A program made the position numbers and the translations under genes. The notes under the pieces are model-generated. The model was not told where the DNA came from. It did no database searches and worked only from the letters and a program-made list of their open reading frames with translations. DNA of 64,000 nucleotides from Opitutus sp. ER46 (GTDB lineage Bacteria > Verrucomicrobiota > Verrucomicrobiia > Opitutales > Opitutaceae): contig NZ_QAYX01000017.1 in assembly GCF_003054705.1 (NCBI RefSeq), positions 186,001 to 250,000 of the forward strand, read 5' to 3'. Shown here piece after piece: positions 40,767 to 52,564 of the stretch; positions within the stretch are counted from its first letter, which is position 1; the number at the start of each line of letters is the position of its first letter.

Positions 40767-42212
40767 ATGAAACACTTCGCCATCTCTGTGCTTGGGCTTA
40801 CCGCGCTCATTGCTGAGTGCTTCGCGACGACAGGATTGATCGATACGACGTTTGTGCCGGCTGGGAAGGGGCGCGTCTGGACAATCGAAGACGCCCCAAA
40901 CGGCGGTGTATATGTCGCTCGAAATACCCTGAAGCGTTTCAATTCCGACGGCACCGAAGACACCCGATTTGTGTGTCCGATCGTGGCTGAAGGCATGGTA
41001 GCGAATCTGCGCATGGTGTTTGCTGGCGCCGATGGTAGTCTGCTGGTGGCAGGGACATTCGCGATCGATTCCCAGCCCGCATTTACCGCGCGGGTGTTGT
41101 CCGACGGCGCGATCGATCCGAGCTACCATCGCGCAAACTTCGGGCCGGCGATTCCTGCGGCCATTGTCACGGCCGGCGCGGTGGACGCAGCCGGTCGGCT
41201 GCTGCTGGCCGGGCCGTTTCACGTCGTGGACGGGCACTCGGTTTCCTATCTGACGCGACTCCTGCCCGACGGCCGCTGGGACGAGACGTTTACCCCGCCG
41301 GCGTTGAGCGGCGTTCCGGCCGCACTCGGGGTTTTGCCCAGCGGACAGATTGTAGTGGCAGGTGGAACAGGTGTGATGCTGCTCAAGCCCGACGGATCGC
41401 CCGACAATTCCGCGGCGACCTACACGGGAATGAGCGACATTGGGGCGGTTGCCATTTCGAGCACCGGCAGGATCGCCGTCGGCGGAGACTCGCGGGTGGT
41501 GATGCTTCGCGAGGACTTAACTGAGGACACGGCGTTCGCATCCGATTTCCGCTTTCAACTCGGGGTCGACGATCTCCGGTTTGATCCGGCCGGTCGCCTG
41601 GTCGCTGCCGGGATCTTTGCCGGCTTTCCGGCCGTGTTCGGTGTGGTCCGGTTTCTCCCGAACGGGGCGACTGACTCCAGTTGGGCGAGGCTGGGCGGGA
41701 CAGACGGGCGGATCGAGCGCGTGCGGCTCAGCCAATCTGGCGATGTGTACGTGTCTGGGCGATTTGCGACGATTCAAGGCGCGGCGCGCGCGGGCGTCGC
41801 GCGACTCCATGGCGCCAACTCAGGGGCGGTAGGCTGGGTCAACACCTCGGCGCGCGCCACCATTCGTGACGGCGAGCCGCTGATCGCGGGTTTTTTCGTC
41901 AACGGCGACCAACCGATTCAAGTCCTCGTGCGCGCCGTGGGCCCGGGATTGGCGCAATTCGGGGTGGATGCCCCGTTGCCGCATCCGAAGTTTGTCGTGT
42001 ACTCCGGATCGACCCCCGTGTTGGAAGCCTCGGGCTGGAGCGACACCGATGAGATGCGGTCGATTCAGAGCGCCGCGGGCGCGTTTCCCCTGCCTAGTAA
42101 CAGCACGGATTCCGTCGCCATGATGGTGCTTCCCCCTGGCGCATATACCGTGATCGTTACCGGGCAGAACGGCGAGGCCGGCGCGGCGCTCTGCGAAGTG
42201 TATAGGCTGTAG
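40767..42212 (+). CDS. Secreted delta-60-type propeller with C-terminal repeat module
   Basis: A 481-residue protein with a signal peptide (MKHFAISVLGLTALIAECFA). Residues 25-350 are delta-60-like beta-propeller repeats (LSDGAIDPSYHRANFG, LLPDGRWDETFTPP, LKPDGSPDNSA, FLPNGATDSSW, each followed by a VAGxF strand). Residues about 357-481 are one copy of the same module that ends the 15614 protein (NTSARATIRDGEPLIAGFFV, VLVRAVGPGLAQFGV, AGAFPLPSNSTDS, YTVIVTGQNGEAGAALCEVYRL). It is likely a secreted or surface protein; the function is unknown. Confidence 0.85.
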   Translation: MKHFAISVLGLTALIAECFATTGLIDTTFVPAGKGRVWTIEDAPNGGVYVARNTLKRFNSDGTEDTRFVCPIVAEGMVANLRMVFAGADGSLLVAGTFAIDSQPAFTARVLSDGAIDPSYHRANFGPAIPAAIVTAGAVDAAGRLLLAGPFHVVDGHSVSYLTRLLPDGRWDETFTPPALSGVPAALGVLPSGQIVVAGGTGVMLLKPDGSPDNSAATYTGMSDIGAVAISSTGRIAVGGDSRVVMLREDLTEDTAFASDFRFQLGVDDLRFDPAGRLVAAGIFAGFPAVFGVVRFLPNGATDSSWARLGGTDGRIERVRLSQSGDVYVSGRFATIQGAARAGVARLHGANSGAVGWVNTSARATIRDGEPLIAGFFVNGDQPIQVLVRAVGPGLAQFGVDAPLPHPKFVVYSGSTPVLEASGWSDTDEMRSIQSAAGAFPLPSNSTDSVAMMVLPPGAYTVIVTGQNGEAGAALCEVYRL

Positions 42213-42415
42213 TAGGAGTTCTCCGTTGCGTGGCTCACGTTCGGCGCGCTGGCCCGCTCGCCGGGGCGGGTGAGCGTGTCGGGCTGCTTCAAGATCCGGC
42301 GGCACAACCACCCGCGGCTTACGGCGGTTCGTGGGTTGATCTGGAAGACGAACTCTTGGGACGACAACGAGGGCACGAACTGAAGGCGATCGGGGAGGTC
42401 TGGAGGGCGGTTCCC

Positions 42416-43222
42416 ATGAAACGTTTTACCCTCGTTTTTGTGCCGCTCGCGGTGGCGGTGATTGCCGGTTGCTACACGAATCCCGTGACGGGGCGGAAGT
42501 CGCTCGTGACGGCCACGCCGGAGGAGGAAGTGAAACTCGGCGCGCAGGCGTTCGCGGATGTCACGAAGGATGAAAAGGTGTCCACCGATCCCGCGCTGAA
42601 CGAGCGGGTGCGGCGCGTGGGGCAGCGGATTGCGCGCGCCGTGGGCAACGACCTGCCGGGCGCGCAGTGGGAGTTCACGGTGTTTGAGTCGGACCAGGTG
42701 AATGCGTTCGCGCTGCCGGGAGGCAAGGTGGGCGTGTACACGGGATTGCTGCGGCTCGCGGCGACGGATGACGAACTCGCGACGGTGATTGGGCACGAGA
42801 TCGGCCACGTGACGGCGCGGCACGGGGCGGAGCGGATGACGGAGGCGCAGATTGCAGGCGGGCTCGGTGAACTCGGCGCGAGTGCGCTGCAGACGAAGAT
42901 CGGGGATCCGAAGCAGCTCGAACTCTACAAGGCGGCGTACGGCGGACTCGTGACGGTGGGCTACACGTTGCCGCATTCACGCGCGCAGGAGAGCGAGGCG
43001 GATCGCATGGGCGTGGTTTACGCGGCGCGGGCAGGGTACGATCCGCGGGCGGCGATCACCTTCTGGGAGAAGATGGTCGCGCAGCAGAAGTCGTCGGCGG
43101 GGCAAAGCATCGTGGCGAAGCTGCTGTCGAGTCACCCGGCCGACGAGAAACGGATCACGGACCTGCAGGCGATGATGCCGGAGATGGTCCCGATCTATAA
43201 CGAGGCGAAGCTCCGGCCGTGA
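42416..43222 (+). CDS. M48-family metalloprotease lipoprotein
   Basis: A 268-residue lipoprotein (lipobox VIAGC, Cys about residue 18). The zinc site is HEIGHVTARH with the third ligand in SEADRMGVVYAARAGYDP; NAFALPGGKVGVYTGLL precedes it, as in the BepA/LoiP-like periplasmic M48 proteases that process or degrade outer-membrane proteins. There is no TPR domain, so it is the short LoiP/YcaL type. ATG 42416 is selected over upstream frame starts because it places the lipobox correctly. Confidence 0.93.
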   Translation: MKRFTLVFVPLAVAVIAGCYTNPVTGRKSLVTATPEEEVKLGAQAFADVTKDEKVSTDPALNERVRRVGQRIARAVGNDLPGAQWEFTVFESDQVNAFALPGGKVGVYTGLLRLAATDDELATVIGHEIGHVTARHGAERMTEAQIAGGLGELGASALQTKIGDPKQLELYKAAYGGLVTVGYTLPHSRAQESEADRMGVVYAARAGYDPRAAITFWEKMVAQQKSSAGQSIVAKLLSSHPADEKRITDLQAMMPEMVPIYNEAKLRP

Positions 43223-43756
43223 TGGACAACGGATCTCTTGGTGGCCGCAAGAAGGCGCAAAAGGCGCAAGGGGAGCGGGACACGGAGCGCCTCCGTTTAC
43301 TCCCTTAGCTCCTGTGAAAATTGCCTGGAAGTTCGGTGGCTCGAAACAGACCAACCCCCGATCCGTCTTACAGGAGGCAACTGAGCCAACAGAGGGTTTG
43401 AGCTGAAATTACGTCGAAATCGTGAACCGAGCGTCGAAGGCCCGCATCGGGTTGGTTTTCCTCCGTGTCCTCCTTCGGCCTCGGTGCGCTCTGTGACGAG
43501 ATCGAGACGCCTTCTGGGTGAAAGTGAGAGTGGGGAGCCCTCAGCCCGAACGAGAACGAGAACCTCCCTACTTCAGTTCTCGCGGAGCGAGAACTGCTCA
43601 ATCCCTCTCTGAAGAGTAAGAGAAAGACCTCGGTGACTGGCTTCCGGCCTCCGGCTTCCGGCCTCTGGCTTCGGGCTTCGGGCCTCCGGACTCCGGCTTC
43701 TGGCTTCCGGACTCTGGCTTCTGGCTTCCGGACTCTGGCTTCCGGACTCCGGCCGG
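43223..43756. repeat. Composite repeat spacer
   Basis: No gene is seen. In order it holds GGCGCAAAA/GGCGCAAGG 9-mers (about 43240-43275), a diverged partial copy of the ~180-bp unit (43445-43535, GGTTGGTTTTCCTCCGTG and GTGAAAGTGAGAGTG), GAACGA hexamers (43548-43563), a perfect 10-bp hairpin (43574-43596), GAGTAAGAGAAAGA (43612-43626) and a heptamer array TTCCGGC/CTCCGGC (43638-43754) in the orientation opposite to 26012. Confidence 0.8.
43574..43596. repeat. Perfect 10-bp hairpin inside the composite spacer
   Basis: CAGTTCTCGC and GCGAGAACTG flank GGA. There is no T-run after it on either strand. Confidence 0.7.
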
Positions 43757-44893
43757 TCACGGGCGGAGCGAGCTTCGGAAGAGGTTTAGGAGTTCGAGGG
43801 CGGCGGAGAAGACGGGCGTCTTGCCGGCGCCGACGGCGGTTTCCAGGGCGGCCATGCGGTCGCGGATGGCGGGGGTGGCGTAGAACTCGGTGCGGAGGCC
43901 CTCGGCGATGAGGGCGTGCATCCACTCCACGGCCTGCACGCGGCGGCGGTCGGCGAGGGCGCCGATGGCTTCGACGTGCTGGAAGTAGGCGGTGGTGGTG
44001 TTCCAGACGTCGGGGATGCCCGCCTTGGTGAGCGCGGAGGCGAGGAGGGCGGGCGTTTCCCAGCCCTCGGTGGCGCGGTGAAGGTAGTGCAACACGCGCT
44101 TCATCTCCGCCTGGGCGGCGGTGGCGCGGTGCAGGTTGTCGCCGTCGGCCTTGTTGATGACGAGCGTGTCGGCGAGCTCGATGATGCCCTTCTTGATGCC
44201 CTGCACCTCGTCGCCGGCGCCGGCGATCATGAGGACGAGGAAGAAGTCGACCATGGAGCGGACGGTGACCTCGTTCTGGCCGACGCCGACGGTTTCGACG
44301 ATGACAACATCGAAGCCGGCGGCTTCGCAGACGAGCATGGCCTCGCGGGTCTTGCGGGCGACGCCGCCGAGGGAGCCGCCGGAGGGGGACGGGCGGATGA
44401 AGGCGTTGGGCTGCTGGCTGAGTTTCTCCATGCGCACCTTGTCGCCGAGGATGGAGCCGCCGGTGAGGGTGCTGGAGGGGTCGATGGCGAGGACGGCGAC
44501 CTTGTGGCCGAGCTCGGTGAGATGGCAGCCGAAGGCCTCGATGAACGTGCTCTTGCCGGCGCCGGGGATGCCGGTGATGCCGATGCGGCGGGACTTGCCG
44601 GTGTGCGGGAGGAGGCGGGAGAGAAGCTGTTGCGCCTGCTCCTGGTGGTGGGCGGCGTTGCTCTCGATGAGCGTGATGGCGCGACCGAGGATGGTGCGCT
44701 GGCCGGCGAGGACGCCCTCGGCGTATTCGTCGAGGCTGAGCTGGCGGCGCTTAATGCCGGAGCCGGCGCGCGCGCTGGCGACGGGCGTGGCGCCCTGCAT
44801 GACCCGGGTCGCGAAGGCGGGACCGGCGTTCTCCGGCACCCAGTCGGGGCGCGGTTGCGGGCAGTGGGCGTGATGAGGGTCGGACGCGGACAT
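43757..44893 (-). CDS. meaB: MeaB/ArgK-type GTPase chaperone of methylmalonyl-CoA mutase
   Basis: A 378-residue G3E-family GTPase that protects and reloads the B12 cofactor of methylmalonyl-CoA mutase. Walker A is GIPGAGKSTFIEAFG; further motifs are VLAIDPSSTLTGGSILGDKVRME, RPSPSGGSLGGVARKTRE, VIVETVGVGQNEVTVRSMVDFF (Walker B-like) and VINKADGDN (base-binding NKxD). It lies directly downstream of mutB on the same strand, the usual arrangement. ATG 44893 is used; an in-frame extension to 44944 would run into the hairpin. Confidence 0.95.
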   Translation of the reverse strand: MSASDPHHAHCPQPRPDWVPENAGPAFATRVMQGATPVASARAGSGIKRRQLSLDEYAEGVLAGQRTILGRAITLIESNAAHHQEQAQQLLSRLLPHTGKSRRIGITGIPGAGKSTFIEAFGCHLTELGHKVAVLAIDPSSTLTGGSILGDKVRMEKLSQQPNAFIRPSPSGGSLGGVARKTREAMLVCEAAGFDVVIVETVGVGQNEVTVRSMVDFFLVLMIAGAGDEVQGIKKGIIELADTLVINKADGDNLHRATAAQAEMKRVLHYLHRATEGWETPALLASALTKAGIPDVWNTTTAYFQHVEAIGALADRRRVQAVEWMHALIAEGLRTEFYATPAIRDRMAALETAVGAGKTPVFSAALELLNLFRSSLRP

Positions 44894-44928
44894 CGGCGGA
44901 AAATGGGAGCGGGCTGGGTATAAAGCAA

Positions 44929-44961
44929 AGTGGCGCCGGCCCACAAGGAGCCGGCGCCACT
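44929..44961 (-). terminator. Long GC hairpin between mutB and meaB
   Basis: AGTGGCGCCGGC pairs perfectly with GCCGGCGCCACT (12 bp, 9-base loop). On the minus strand it is followed by GCTTTATA, a weak T-run. It probably attenuates read-through from mutB into meaB or protects the mutAB message. Confidence 0.65.
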
Positions 44962-44977
44962 CGAGAGACGATCTAGA

Positions 44978-47121
<2,144 letters not shown>

Positions 47122-47125
<4 letters not shown>

Positions 47126-49161
47126 TTAAGGGCTCCGATCAGTTTCAGGAAGTTGGCGAGCAGGTCGTAGACGCTGGCGCGGATGTGGATGAACTCGTCG
47201 ATGCCGGCGGCGCGGAAAGCGGCGACGGTTTCCTTTTCGGCGGGGAGGCCGGCGAGCACGAGCTTGAGGTCGGGCTTGGCGGCCTTGGCCGCGGCGGCGA
47301 ACGCCGGGACGAGGGTCGGGTAGGTGTCGTCGGTCGAGCAGAGGACGGCGATCGCGGCGCCGGACTCAGCGGCGGCCTTGGCGGCGGCCTCGGGCGTGTC
47401 GAACGCCTGCTTGGCGACGATTTCAAAACCGCCCGGGGCAAAGAAGCCGGCCGAGAAGTCGGCGCGGGCCTTGTGCTGGAGGACGGGGCCCATCTTCGCG
47501 AGGAACACGCGCGGGCGCTTGCCACCGTTGGCGGCGGCGTAGGCGTCGGACGCGGCGCGGAGGGTTTCGAAGCCGGCGGAGGCGCGGAAGGCGGCGACCG
47601 GCGTGGCCTCGGCTTCCGGCGCGCTGGTGGCGACGGTGAGCTGGGCGGCGGCGGTGCCGGCGGCGGCGGCCTTGACGGCGCTGGCGAAGGTCTCGGACCA
47701 GTTGGCGCCGGCGGTGACCTTGGCGGCTTTGGCCTTCGCGGCCTTGGCCTTCTTGGCGGGCTTGGCGGCCTTCGGGGCGAGCGGCTTCTCCTTCAGGTTG
47801 GGGAAGAGGTTCGTGCCGATGAGGCCGAGGCGGCGCTTGCCGATGGCGTCGGTCTTCTCGTTGGCGGCGTCGGTCGCGAGCTTCTGGAGGAAGCCCTCGC
47901 GGACGGCGGCGGCGTAACCGCCCTTGGCCTCGATGCTCTGGAAGAGCTCCCAGGCCTTGTGGGCGAGTTCGTCGGTGAGCTTCTCGACGTACCACGAGCC
48001 ACCCGCGGGATCAGCAGTCTGCGTGAAGCTGAATTCCTCGGCGAGGACGGTGTGGACGTTGCGCGCGATGCGGCGGGAGAAGTCGTCGGTGGAACCGGTG
48101 ACCTCGTCGAACGGCGCGATGTGGAGGCTGTCGCAGCCGCCGAGGACGGCGGAGAGGGCCTCGGTGGTGACCCGCAGCATGTTCACGTGCGGATCGAGGA
48201 GGGTCTTGTTCCAGCGGCCGGTGGCGGCGTGGACGGCGGACTTGGCGGCGGTCGCGGGGGCGGCGCCGAAGGCGACGAGGACGCGGGTCCAGAGGGAGCG
48301 CCAGGCGCGGAACTTCGCGATCTCGGTGAAGAACTGCGGGCCGACGGCGAATTGGACGCGGACGCGGGCTCCGGCGACGTCGGCGCTCACGTTGCGCTCC
48401 TGCAGGGCGCGGAGGTATTCCGCGGCCTCGGCGAGGGCGAAGGCAAGTTCCTGGACGGCGTTGGCACCGGCATCGCCCCAGACGCGGGCGTTGACGCCGA
48501 TGGTGTGGAGCGCCGGGGCGTTCTGAGACGCCCAACGGGTCCATTCGGCGAGGTTGGTGTAGAGGTCGGCCAGGCTGTGGGGCAGGTGACCGGTCTTGAC
48601 CCACTGGCTGAGCGGGTCGGCGGCGACGCTACCGGTGAGCTTGGCGAGCGGGACCTTGCGCTCTTCGGCGAGGGCCACGTAGAGGGCCGCGACCGGCAGG
48701 GCGTCGGCACCCGCCTCGAGGTGGGCGGGAATGGCGTCCAGCGCGACGCCGTCGAGGGCGGTGCGCAGGTCGGCGAGCGAGGAGACCGGGAGGCTCTCGC
48801 TCAGGACGACGCTGTCCTGGCCGCGCATAAGGTCGGCTTTTACTGCGGCGTTGAAATCCTTGGGCGTGGAGGCGGCGATCTCCTGGGCGATTTCCCAGGC
48901 GCGAGCCTTGTAACCCGTGGCGGACTTGCCGCGCAGGAAGGGCGCCTGGCCCGGCTGGGTCGCGACGTCCCGGAGGCCGACGAGATCGGCCCGCGTGTAG
49001 AGGGGTTGCAGGGCAACACCTTCGAACGTGCGGGTGACGAGTTTTTTATCGAAAGGCGCGCCCTTGAGCTCGGCTTCGACGGTTTTTTTCCATCGCGCGA
49101 ACGCGTCGGTCACGGCCTCGATAGGCGCCGTATTGGTATTAGTATCTGGCACAGAGGACAT
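47122..49161 (-). CDS. mutA: Methylmalonyl-CoA mutase, small subunit
   Basis: The non-catalytic partner of MutB, 679 residues, with the same barrel plus B12-domain layout but lacking the cofactor motif (no DxHxxG in the C-terminal domain, where [18 protein letters not shown] stands). Between the two domains (about residues 455-485) is an unusual Lys/Ala-rich linker ([20 protein letters not shown]). The N-terminus is ordinary ([42 protein letters not shown]). It is divergent from mce across a 250-bp region that must hold promoters for both arms of the module. Confidence 0.95.
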
Positions 49162-49297
49162 CGTATGTGCAGTTGTGAGTTGTCAGTCGGATCCGAGGAT
49201 ACGCTGGCGGGTAACCGCTTCGCTCCGCAGAAATTGTCAAGAATCGGGCGTCGACCGGCGTTTCATCGGGACTATAAGCGTGCGGCATGGTCGATGA

Positions 49298-49317
49298 CCC
49301 GCCAAGAAACGGGCGGG
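49298..49317. repeat. Hairpin in the divergent mutA-mce promoter region
   Basis: CCCGCC pairs with GGCGGG. A second hairpin lies at 49375-49391 (TGGGCC/GGCCCA), just upstream of the mce start. They may be operator or leader structures. I see no cobalamin-riboswitch consensus. Confidence 0.4.
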
Positions 49318-49411
49318 AACAGGCAAACCATGCGGCGCGCCCGGAGGTGCCGCTATGTAAGTATGATCAACAACTGGGCCATCGCGGCCCATCCAACTTA
49401 TCACATCGGCT

Positions 49412-49819
49412 ATGATCACTCGTATCGATCACCTGGGAATCGCGGTTCGTTCGCTGGACGAAACGATTCCGTACTACGAAAAAGCGCTCGGTCTGAAGTG
49501 CGAGCACCGCGAGGAGGTTCCCTCGCAGAAGGTGCGCACGGCCTTCTTCACCGTGGGCGAGGTTCACCTCGAGTTGCTCGAGCCGACGTCCCCGGAGAGC
49601 CCGGTGGCCAAGTTCATCGAGAAAAACGGGGAGGGCGTGCATCACGTCGCCTTCGCCTCGACCGACATCGTCGGCCAGCTGGCGCAGGCCGCCGGCGCCG
49701 GTACCCGCCTGATCAACGACAAGCCTTTCGAAGGCGCGGCCGGCAAGCTCGTCGCCTTCCTGCATCCCAAGTCCACCCATGGCGTGCTGACCGAGATCTG
49801 CATGCCGAAGAACAGCTGA
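49412..49819 (+). CDS. mce: Methylmalonyl-CoA epimerase
   Basis: Interconverts (R)- and (S)-methylmalonyl-CoA, linking the mutase to the decarboxylase. It is a 135-residue glyoxalase/VOC-fold protein: ITRIDHLGIAVRSLDETIPYYEKALGL (metal His7), VGEVHLELLEP (metal Glu), EGVHHVAFASTD (metal His) and HPKSTHGVLTEICMP (metal Glu). It starts the rightward operon; the next gene follows 28 bp later. Confidence 0.96.
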   Translation: MITRIDHLGIAVRSLDETIPYYEKALGLKCEHREEVPSQKVRTAFFTVGEVHLELLEPTSPESPVAKFIEKNGEGVHHVAFASTDIVGQLAQAAGAGTRLINDKPFEGAAGKLVAFLHPKSTHGVLTEICMPKNS

Positions 49820-49847
49820 GCGCGGGCTCACCAAATTACTGCCTATC

Positions 49848-51398
49848 ATGGCGATTCCAAAATCGTATCTTGAAGAGCTGCAGAAGCGGCGCGAGGCGGC
49901 CTATGCCGGCGGTGGCGCCGACAAGCTCGCCGAACGCAAGAAGAAGGGCCTGCTGAACGCACGCGAACGCCTCGAGGCGCTGTTCCAGCCGGGCAGCTTC
50001 CTTGAGTCCGGCCTGCACGCGCAGCACGACTGCCACAACTTCGGCATGCAGTCGAAGACCCTGCCGACCGACGGTGTCATCACCGGCGTCGGCTACATCG
50101 ATGGCCGGCCCATCGCCGCGTTCAGCCACGACTTCACCGTCGGCGGCGGCGCGCTGGGCAAGATCCACTCGAAGAAGGTCGCCGACGTCATGGACTACGC
50201 CATGCAGGCGGGCATGCCCATGGTCGGCATCAACGACTCGGGTGGCGCGCGCATTCAGGAGGGTGATGACTCGCTCTCCGGCTACGGCCAGATCTTCTTC
50301 CGCAATGTGCTGCTCTCCGGCGTCGTGCCGCAGATCTCCATCATCGCCGGCCCGTGCGCCGGTGGCGCGGCGTATTCGCCGGCGCTGACGGACTTCATCA
50401 TCATGACGAAGAAGAACGCGCAGATGTTCATCTGCGGTCCCGACGTCATCAAGGCCTCGACCGGCCAGACGACGACGATGGACGAGATCGGCAGCGCCGC
50501 GGCGCACGCCACGATCTCCGGCAACATTCACTTCGTCGCCGAGGATGATCACCACGCGTTCGACATCGCGCGCAAGCTCCTGTCGTTCCTTCCGCAGAAC
50601 AACATCATGGACCCGCCGCACCGCCCGGTGCCGGTGCCGATGGAGCGCGACGAGCGCATGAACGAGCTCGTGCCCGAGGATTCGAAGGCGCCGCTCGACG
50701 TGCTGAAGGTCATCAACTTGCTGGTCGACGACGGCGACTTCCTCGAGGTCCAGAAGGACTTCGCGAAGAACATCGTCGTGGGCTTCGGCCGCATCGGCGG
50801 CCTGGTCGTCGGCATCATTGCCAACCAGCCGGCGGTGAAGGCGGGCACGCTGGACATCGACTCGTCCGACAAGGGCGCGCGGTTCATCCGGTTCTGCAAC
50901 GTCTTCAACATCCCGGTCGTGACGCTGGTCGACATCCCGGGCTTCATGCCGGGCGTCGCGCAGGAGCGTGGCGGCATCATCCGCCACGGTGCGAAGATGC
51001 TCTTCGCCTACGCGGCCTGCACGGTGCCGAAGATCACCGTCATCATGCGCAAGGCGTACGGCGGCGCGTACTTGGCGATGTGCAGCCGCGACATGGGCGC
51101 GGACTTCGTCTACGCGTGGCCGTGCTCCGAGATCGCGGTCATGGGCGCCGGCGGTGCCGTCGGCGTGCTCTACAAGAAGGAAATCGCCGCGGCGGCCGAC
51201 CCGAAGAAGAAGGCCGCTGAGCTGGCGGACGAGTATCGGAAGACCTTCGGGTCGCCGTATGCCGCCGCCGCCAAGGCGATGATCAACGACGTCATCGAGC
51301 CCGCGCAGACGCGCGGGATCGTGGCGATGGCGCTGCGCAACACGCTCTCGAAGCGCGAGACGCGGCCGCCGAAGAAGCACGGCAACATTCCGCTCTAA
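49848..51398 (+). CDS. mmdA: Acyl-CoA carboxyltransferase subunit (methylmalonyl-CoA decarboxylase alpha / 12S type)
   Basis: A 516-residue crotonase-fold carboxyltransferase that moves CO2 between methylmalonyl-CoA and biotin. Two halves are visible: N-terminal (NARERLEALFQPGSFLESG, DFTVGGGALGKIHSKKVADVMDYA, GINDSGGARIQEG, AGPCAGGAAYSPALTDF) and C-terminal (ANQPAVKAGTLDIDSSDKGARFIRFCN, VDIPGFMPGVAQERGGIIRHGAK, YGGAYLAMCSRDMGADF). It is homologous to MmdA of Veillonella, the 12S subunit of propionibacterial transcarboxylase and propionyl-CoA carboxylase beta. The adjoining genes favour the decarboxylase role; a transcarboxylase role is also possible. Confidence 0.96.
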   Translation: MAIPKSYLEELQKRREAAYAGGGADKLAERKKKGLLNARERLEALFQPGSFLESGLHAQHDCHNFGMQSKTLPTDGVITGVGYIDGRPIAAFSHDFTVGGGALGKIHSKKVADVMDYAMQAGMPMVGINDSGGARIQEGDDSLSGYGQIFFRNVLLSGVVPQISIIAGPCAGGAAYSPALTDFIIMTKKNAQMFICGPDVIKASTGQTTTMDEIGSAAAHATISGNIHFVAEDDHHAFDIARKLLSFLPQNNIMDPPHRPVPVPMERDERMNELVPEDSKAPLDVLKVINLLVDDGDFLEVQKDFAKNIVVGFGRIGGLVVGIIANQPAVKAGTLDIDSSDKGARFIRFCNVFNIPVVTLVDIPGFMPGVAQERGGIIRHGAKMLFAYAACTVPKITVIMRKAYGGAYLAMCSRDMGADFVYAWPCSEIAVMGAGGAVGVLYKKEIAAAADPKKKAAELADEYRKTFGSPYAAAAKAMINDVIEPAQTRGIVAMALRNTLSKRETRPPKKHGNIPL

Positions 51399-51497
51399 TC
51401 GGATTGGTCGGGCAGCCGTCCGCGGCGCGCGTTTCGACGCGTGCCGCCGCCTCCGGCGCAGGACGGCCGCCCGGTTTCTCCTTACTCTTCATCCATC

Positions 51498-51893
51498 ATG
51501 TCGTTTCTCGCTCCAACCCCGGTCCTCGCCAATGCTCCGCTGTTCGGGAACCAGTGGCTCGCGCTGTTCGCCATCCTTGGCGGCGTCGCGGGCTTCATGG
51601 CCCTGATCATCGTGGTCGGTCGCTGGCTGGCGGCGACTCATCCGGATGCTCCGTCTCGGAGCAGCTCGGCGTCGGCTCCATCTGCTCCCGCCACGACGGC
51701 GGCCGCCGCTCAGACCATCTCTCCCGAGATCCTGGCGGTGATCGCTTCCGCGGTCGCCGTGACAGTTGGGCCTCGCGCCCGCGTTGCCGCCGTTGTTCCG
51801 GTCAAATCGCAGGCACCGTCCGTCGAGATGCTGATGCAGCAGTGGTCAATCGAAGGCCGCCGTCAGATCTATTCCTCTCACCAAATTCGCTGA
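51498..51893 (+). CDS. OadG/MmdD-like membrane subunit of Na+ decarboxylase
   Basis: A 131-residue protein with one N-terminal transmembrane helix (LFAILGGVAGFMALIIVVGRWLAA), an Ala/Ser/Pro linker and a C-terminal segment ISPEILAVIASAVAVTVGPRARVAAVV that typifies the gamma/delta subunits, which tie the carboxyltransferase to the membrane-bound beta subunit. ATG 51498 is chosen at the start of the conserved part; upstream in-frame codons from 51441 are spacer. Confidence 0.85.
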   Translation: MSFLAPTPVLANAPLFGNQWLALFAILGGVAGFMALIIVVGRWLAATHPDAPSRSSSASAPSAPATTAAAAQTISPEILAVIASAVAVTVGPRARVAAVVPVKSQAPSVEMLMQQWSIEGRRQIYSSHQIR

Positions 51894-51917
51894 TCCAAAC
51901 TTCTTCTCATCCATTTC

Positions 51918-52319
51918 ATGAAAAAGCTTCGCGTTACCATTGAAGGTAAGAGCTACGACGTCCTCGTCGAAATCCTCGACGGTGGCACTCCGGCTGCCGC
52001 GGCCCCCGCCGCCGCTCCGGTGGCCTCCGCCCCGGTCTCGGCTGCCAGCGTGAGCGCGCCCGTCTCGGCGGCGCCCGCTCCGGTGGCCAAGCCCGCCGCC
52101 GGCGGTCCTGGCGACGTGCGCAGCCCGCTGGCGGGCAAGATCGTCTCCATCGACGTCAAGGTCGGGGCGGCGGTGCAGGAAGGCGCCCAGATTGCCACGA
52201 TCGAGGCGATGAAGATGAATACCTACATCTTTGCGCCGAAGAGCGGCACGGTCTCGGCCGTGCACGCCAAGGCCGGCGACGGCGTCGAGGAAGGCGCGCT
52301 GCTCCTGCAGATCGCCTAA
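51918..52319 (+). CDS. mmdC: Biotin carboxyl carrier protein of the decarboxylase (MmdC / 1.3S type)
   Basis: A 133-residue carrier. It starts MKKLRVTIEGKSYDVLVEIL, passes through a long Ala/Pro/Val linker (about 25-60) and ends in a biotinyl domain with the lysine in IEAMKMNTYIFAP. It shuttles the carboxyl group from the carboxyltransferase subunit(s) to the beta subunit. It is the only biotin carrier in the cluster, so it probably also serves the 5S-type protein at 54860. Confidence 0.95.
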   Translation: MKKLRVTIEGKSYDVLVEILDGGTPAAAAPAAAPVASAPVSAASVSAPVSAAPAPVAKPAAGGPGDVRSPLAGKIVSIDVKVGAAVQEGAQIATIEAMKMNTYIFAPKSGTVSAVHAKAGDGVEEGALLLQIA

Positions 52320-52397
52320 ACTTGCCAACCGGTCAGGCCAGGGTGGGGCGGCAATCGCCCCGCCCGGCCTCGTGCCCGTTTTGGTTCCAGAACCACG

Positions 52398-52520
52398 ATG
52401 AAAACCGCCATTCTTAGCGCCCTCACCATTTACGCGCTCGCGTTCGCGATCTCCATGCTCGTGGCCGGGCTGATCAAGGTTCTCTACGCCGTCGTGCAGC
52501 GGCTGAACCGGTCGAAATAG
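52398..52520 (+). CDS. Tiny single-pass membrane protein, MmdE/epsilon-like candidate
   Basis: A 40-residue protein beginning MKTAILSALTIYALAFAISM with one transmembrane helix (about 5-30) and a basic C-terminus (VVQRLNRSK). It sits between the carrier and beta-subunit genes, same strand, with a start 78 bp after the carrier stop. Veillonella methylmalonyl-CoA decarboxylase has a small epsilon subunit. This may be an equivalent or a further stabilising peptide; homology cannot be judged at this length. Confidence 0.6.
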   Translation: MKTAILSALTIYALAFAISMLVAGLIKVLYAVVQRLNRSK

Positions 52521-52564
52521 GACGTGTGACCGAGTCACGCTCCTCGTTAGCGGAATACCTCTAA

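Noticed and set aside
49162-49411. Cobalamin riboswitch upstream of mutA
   Set aside because: No B12-box-like GCCACTG sequence or long multi-stem leader was recognised. Only two short hairpins are visible. A covariance-model scan would decide.
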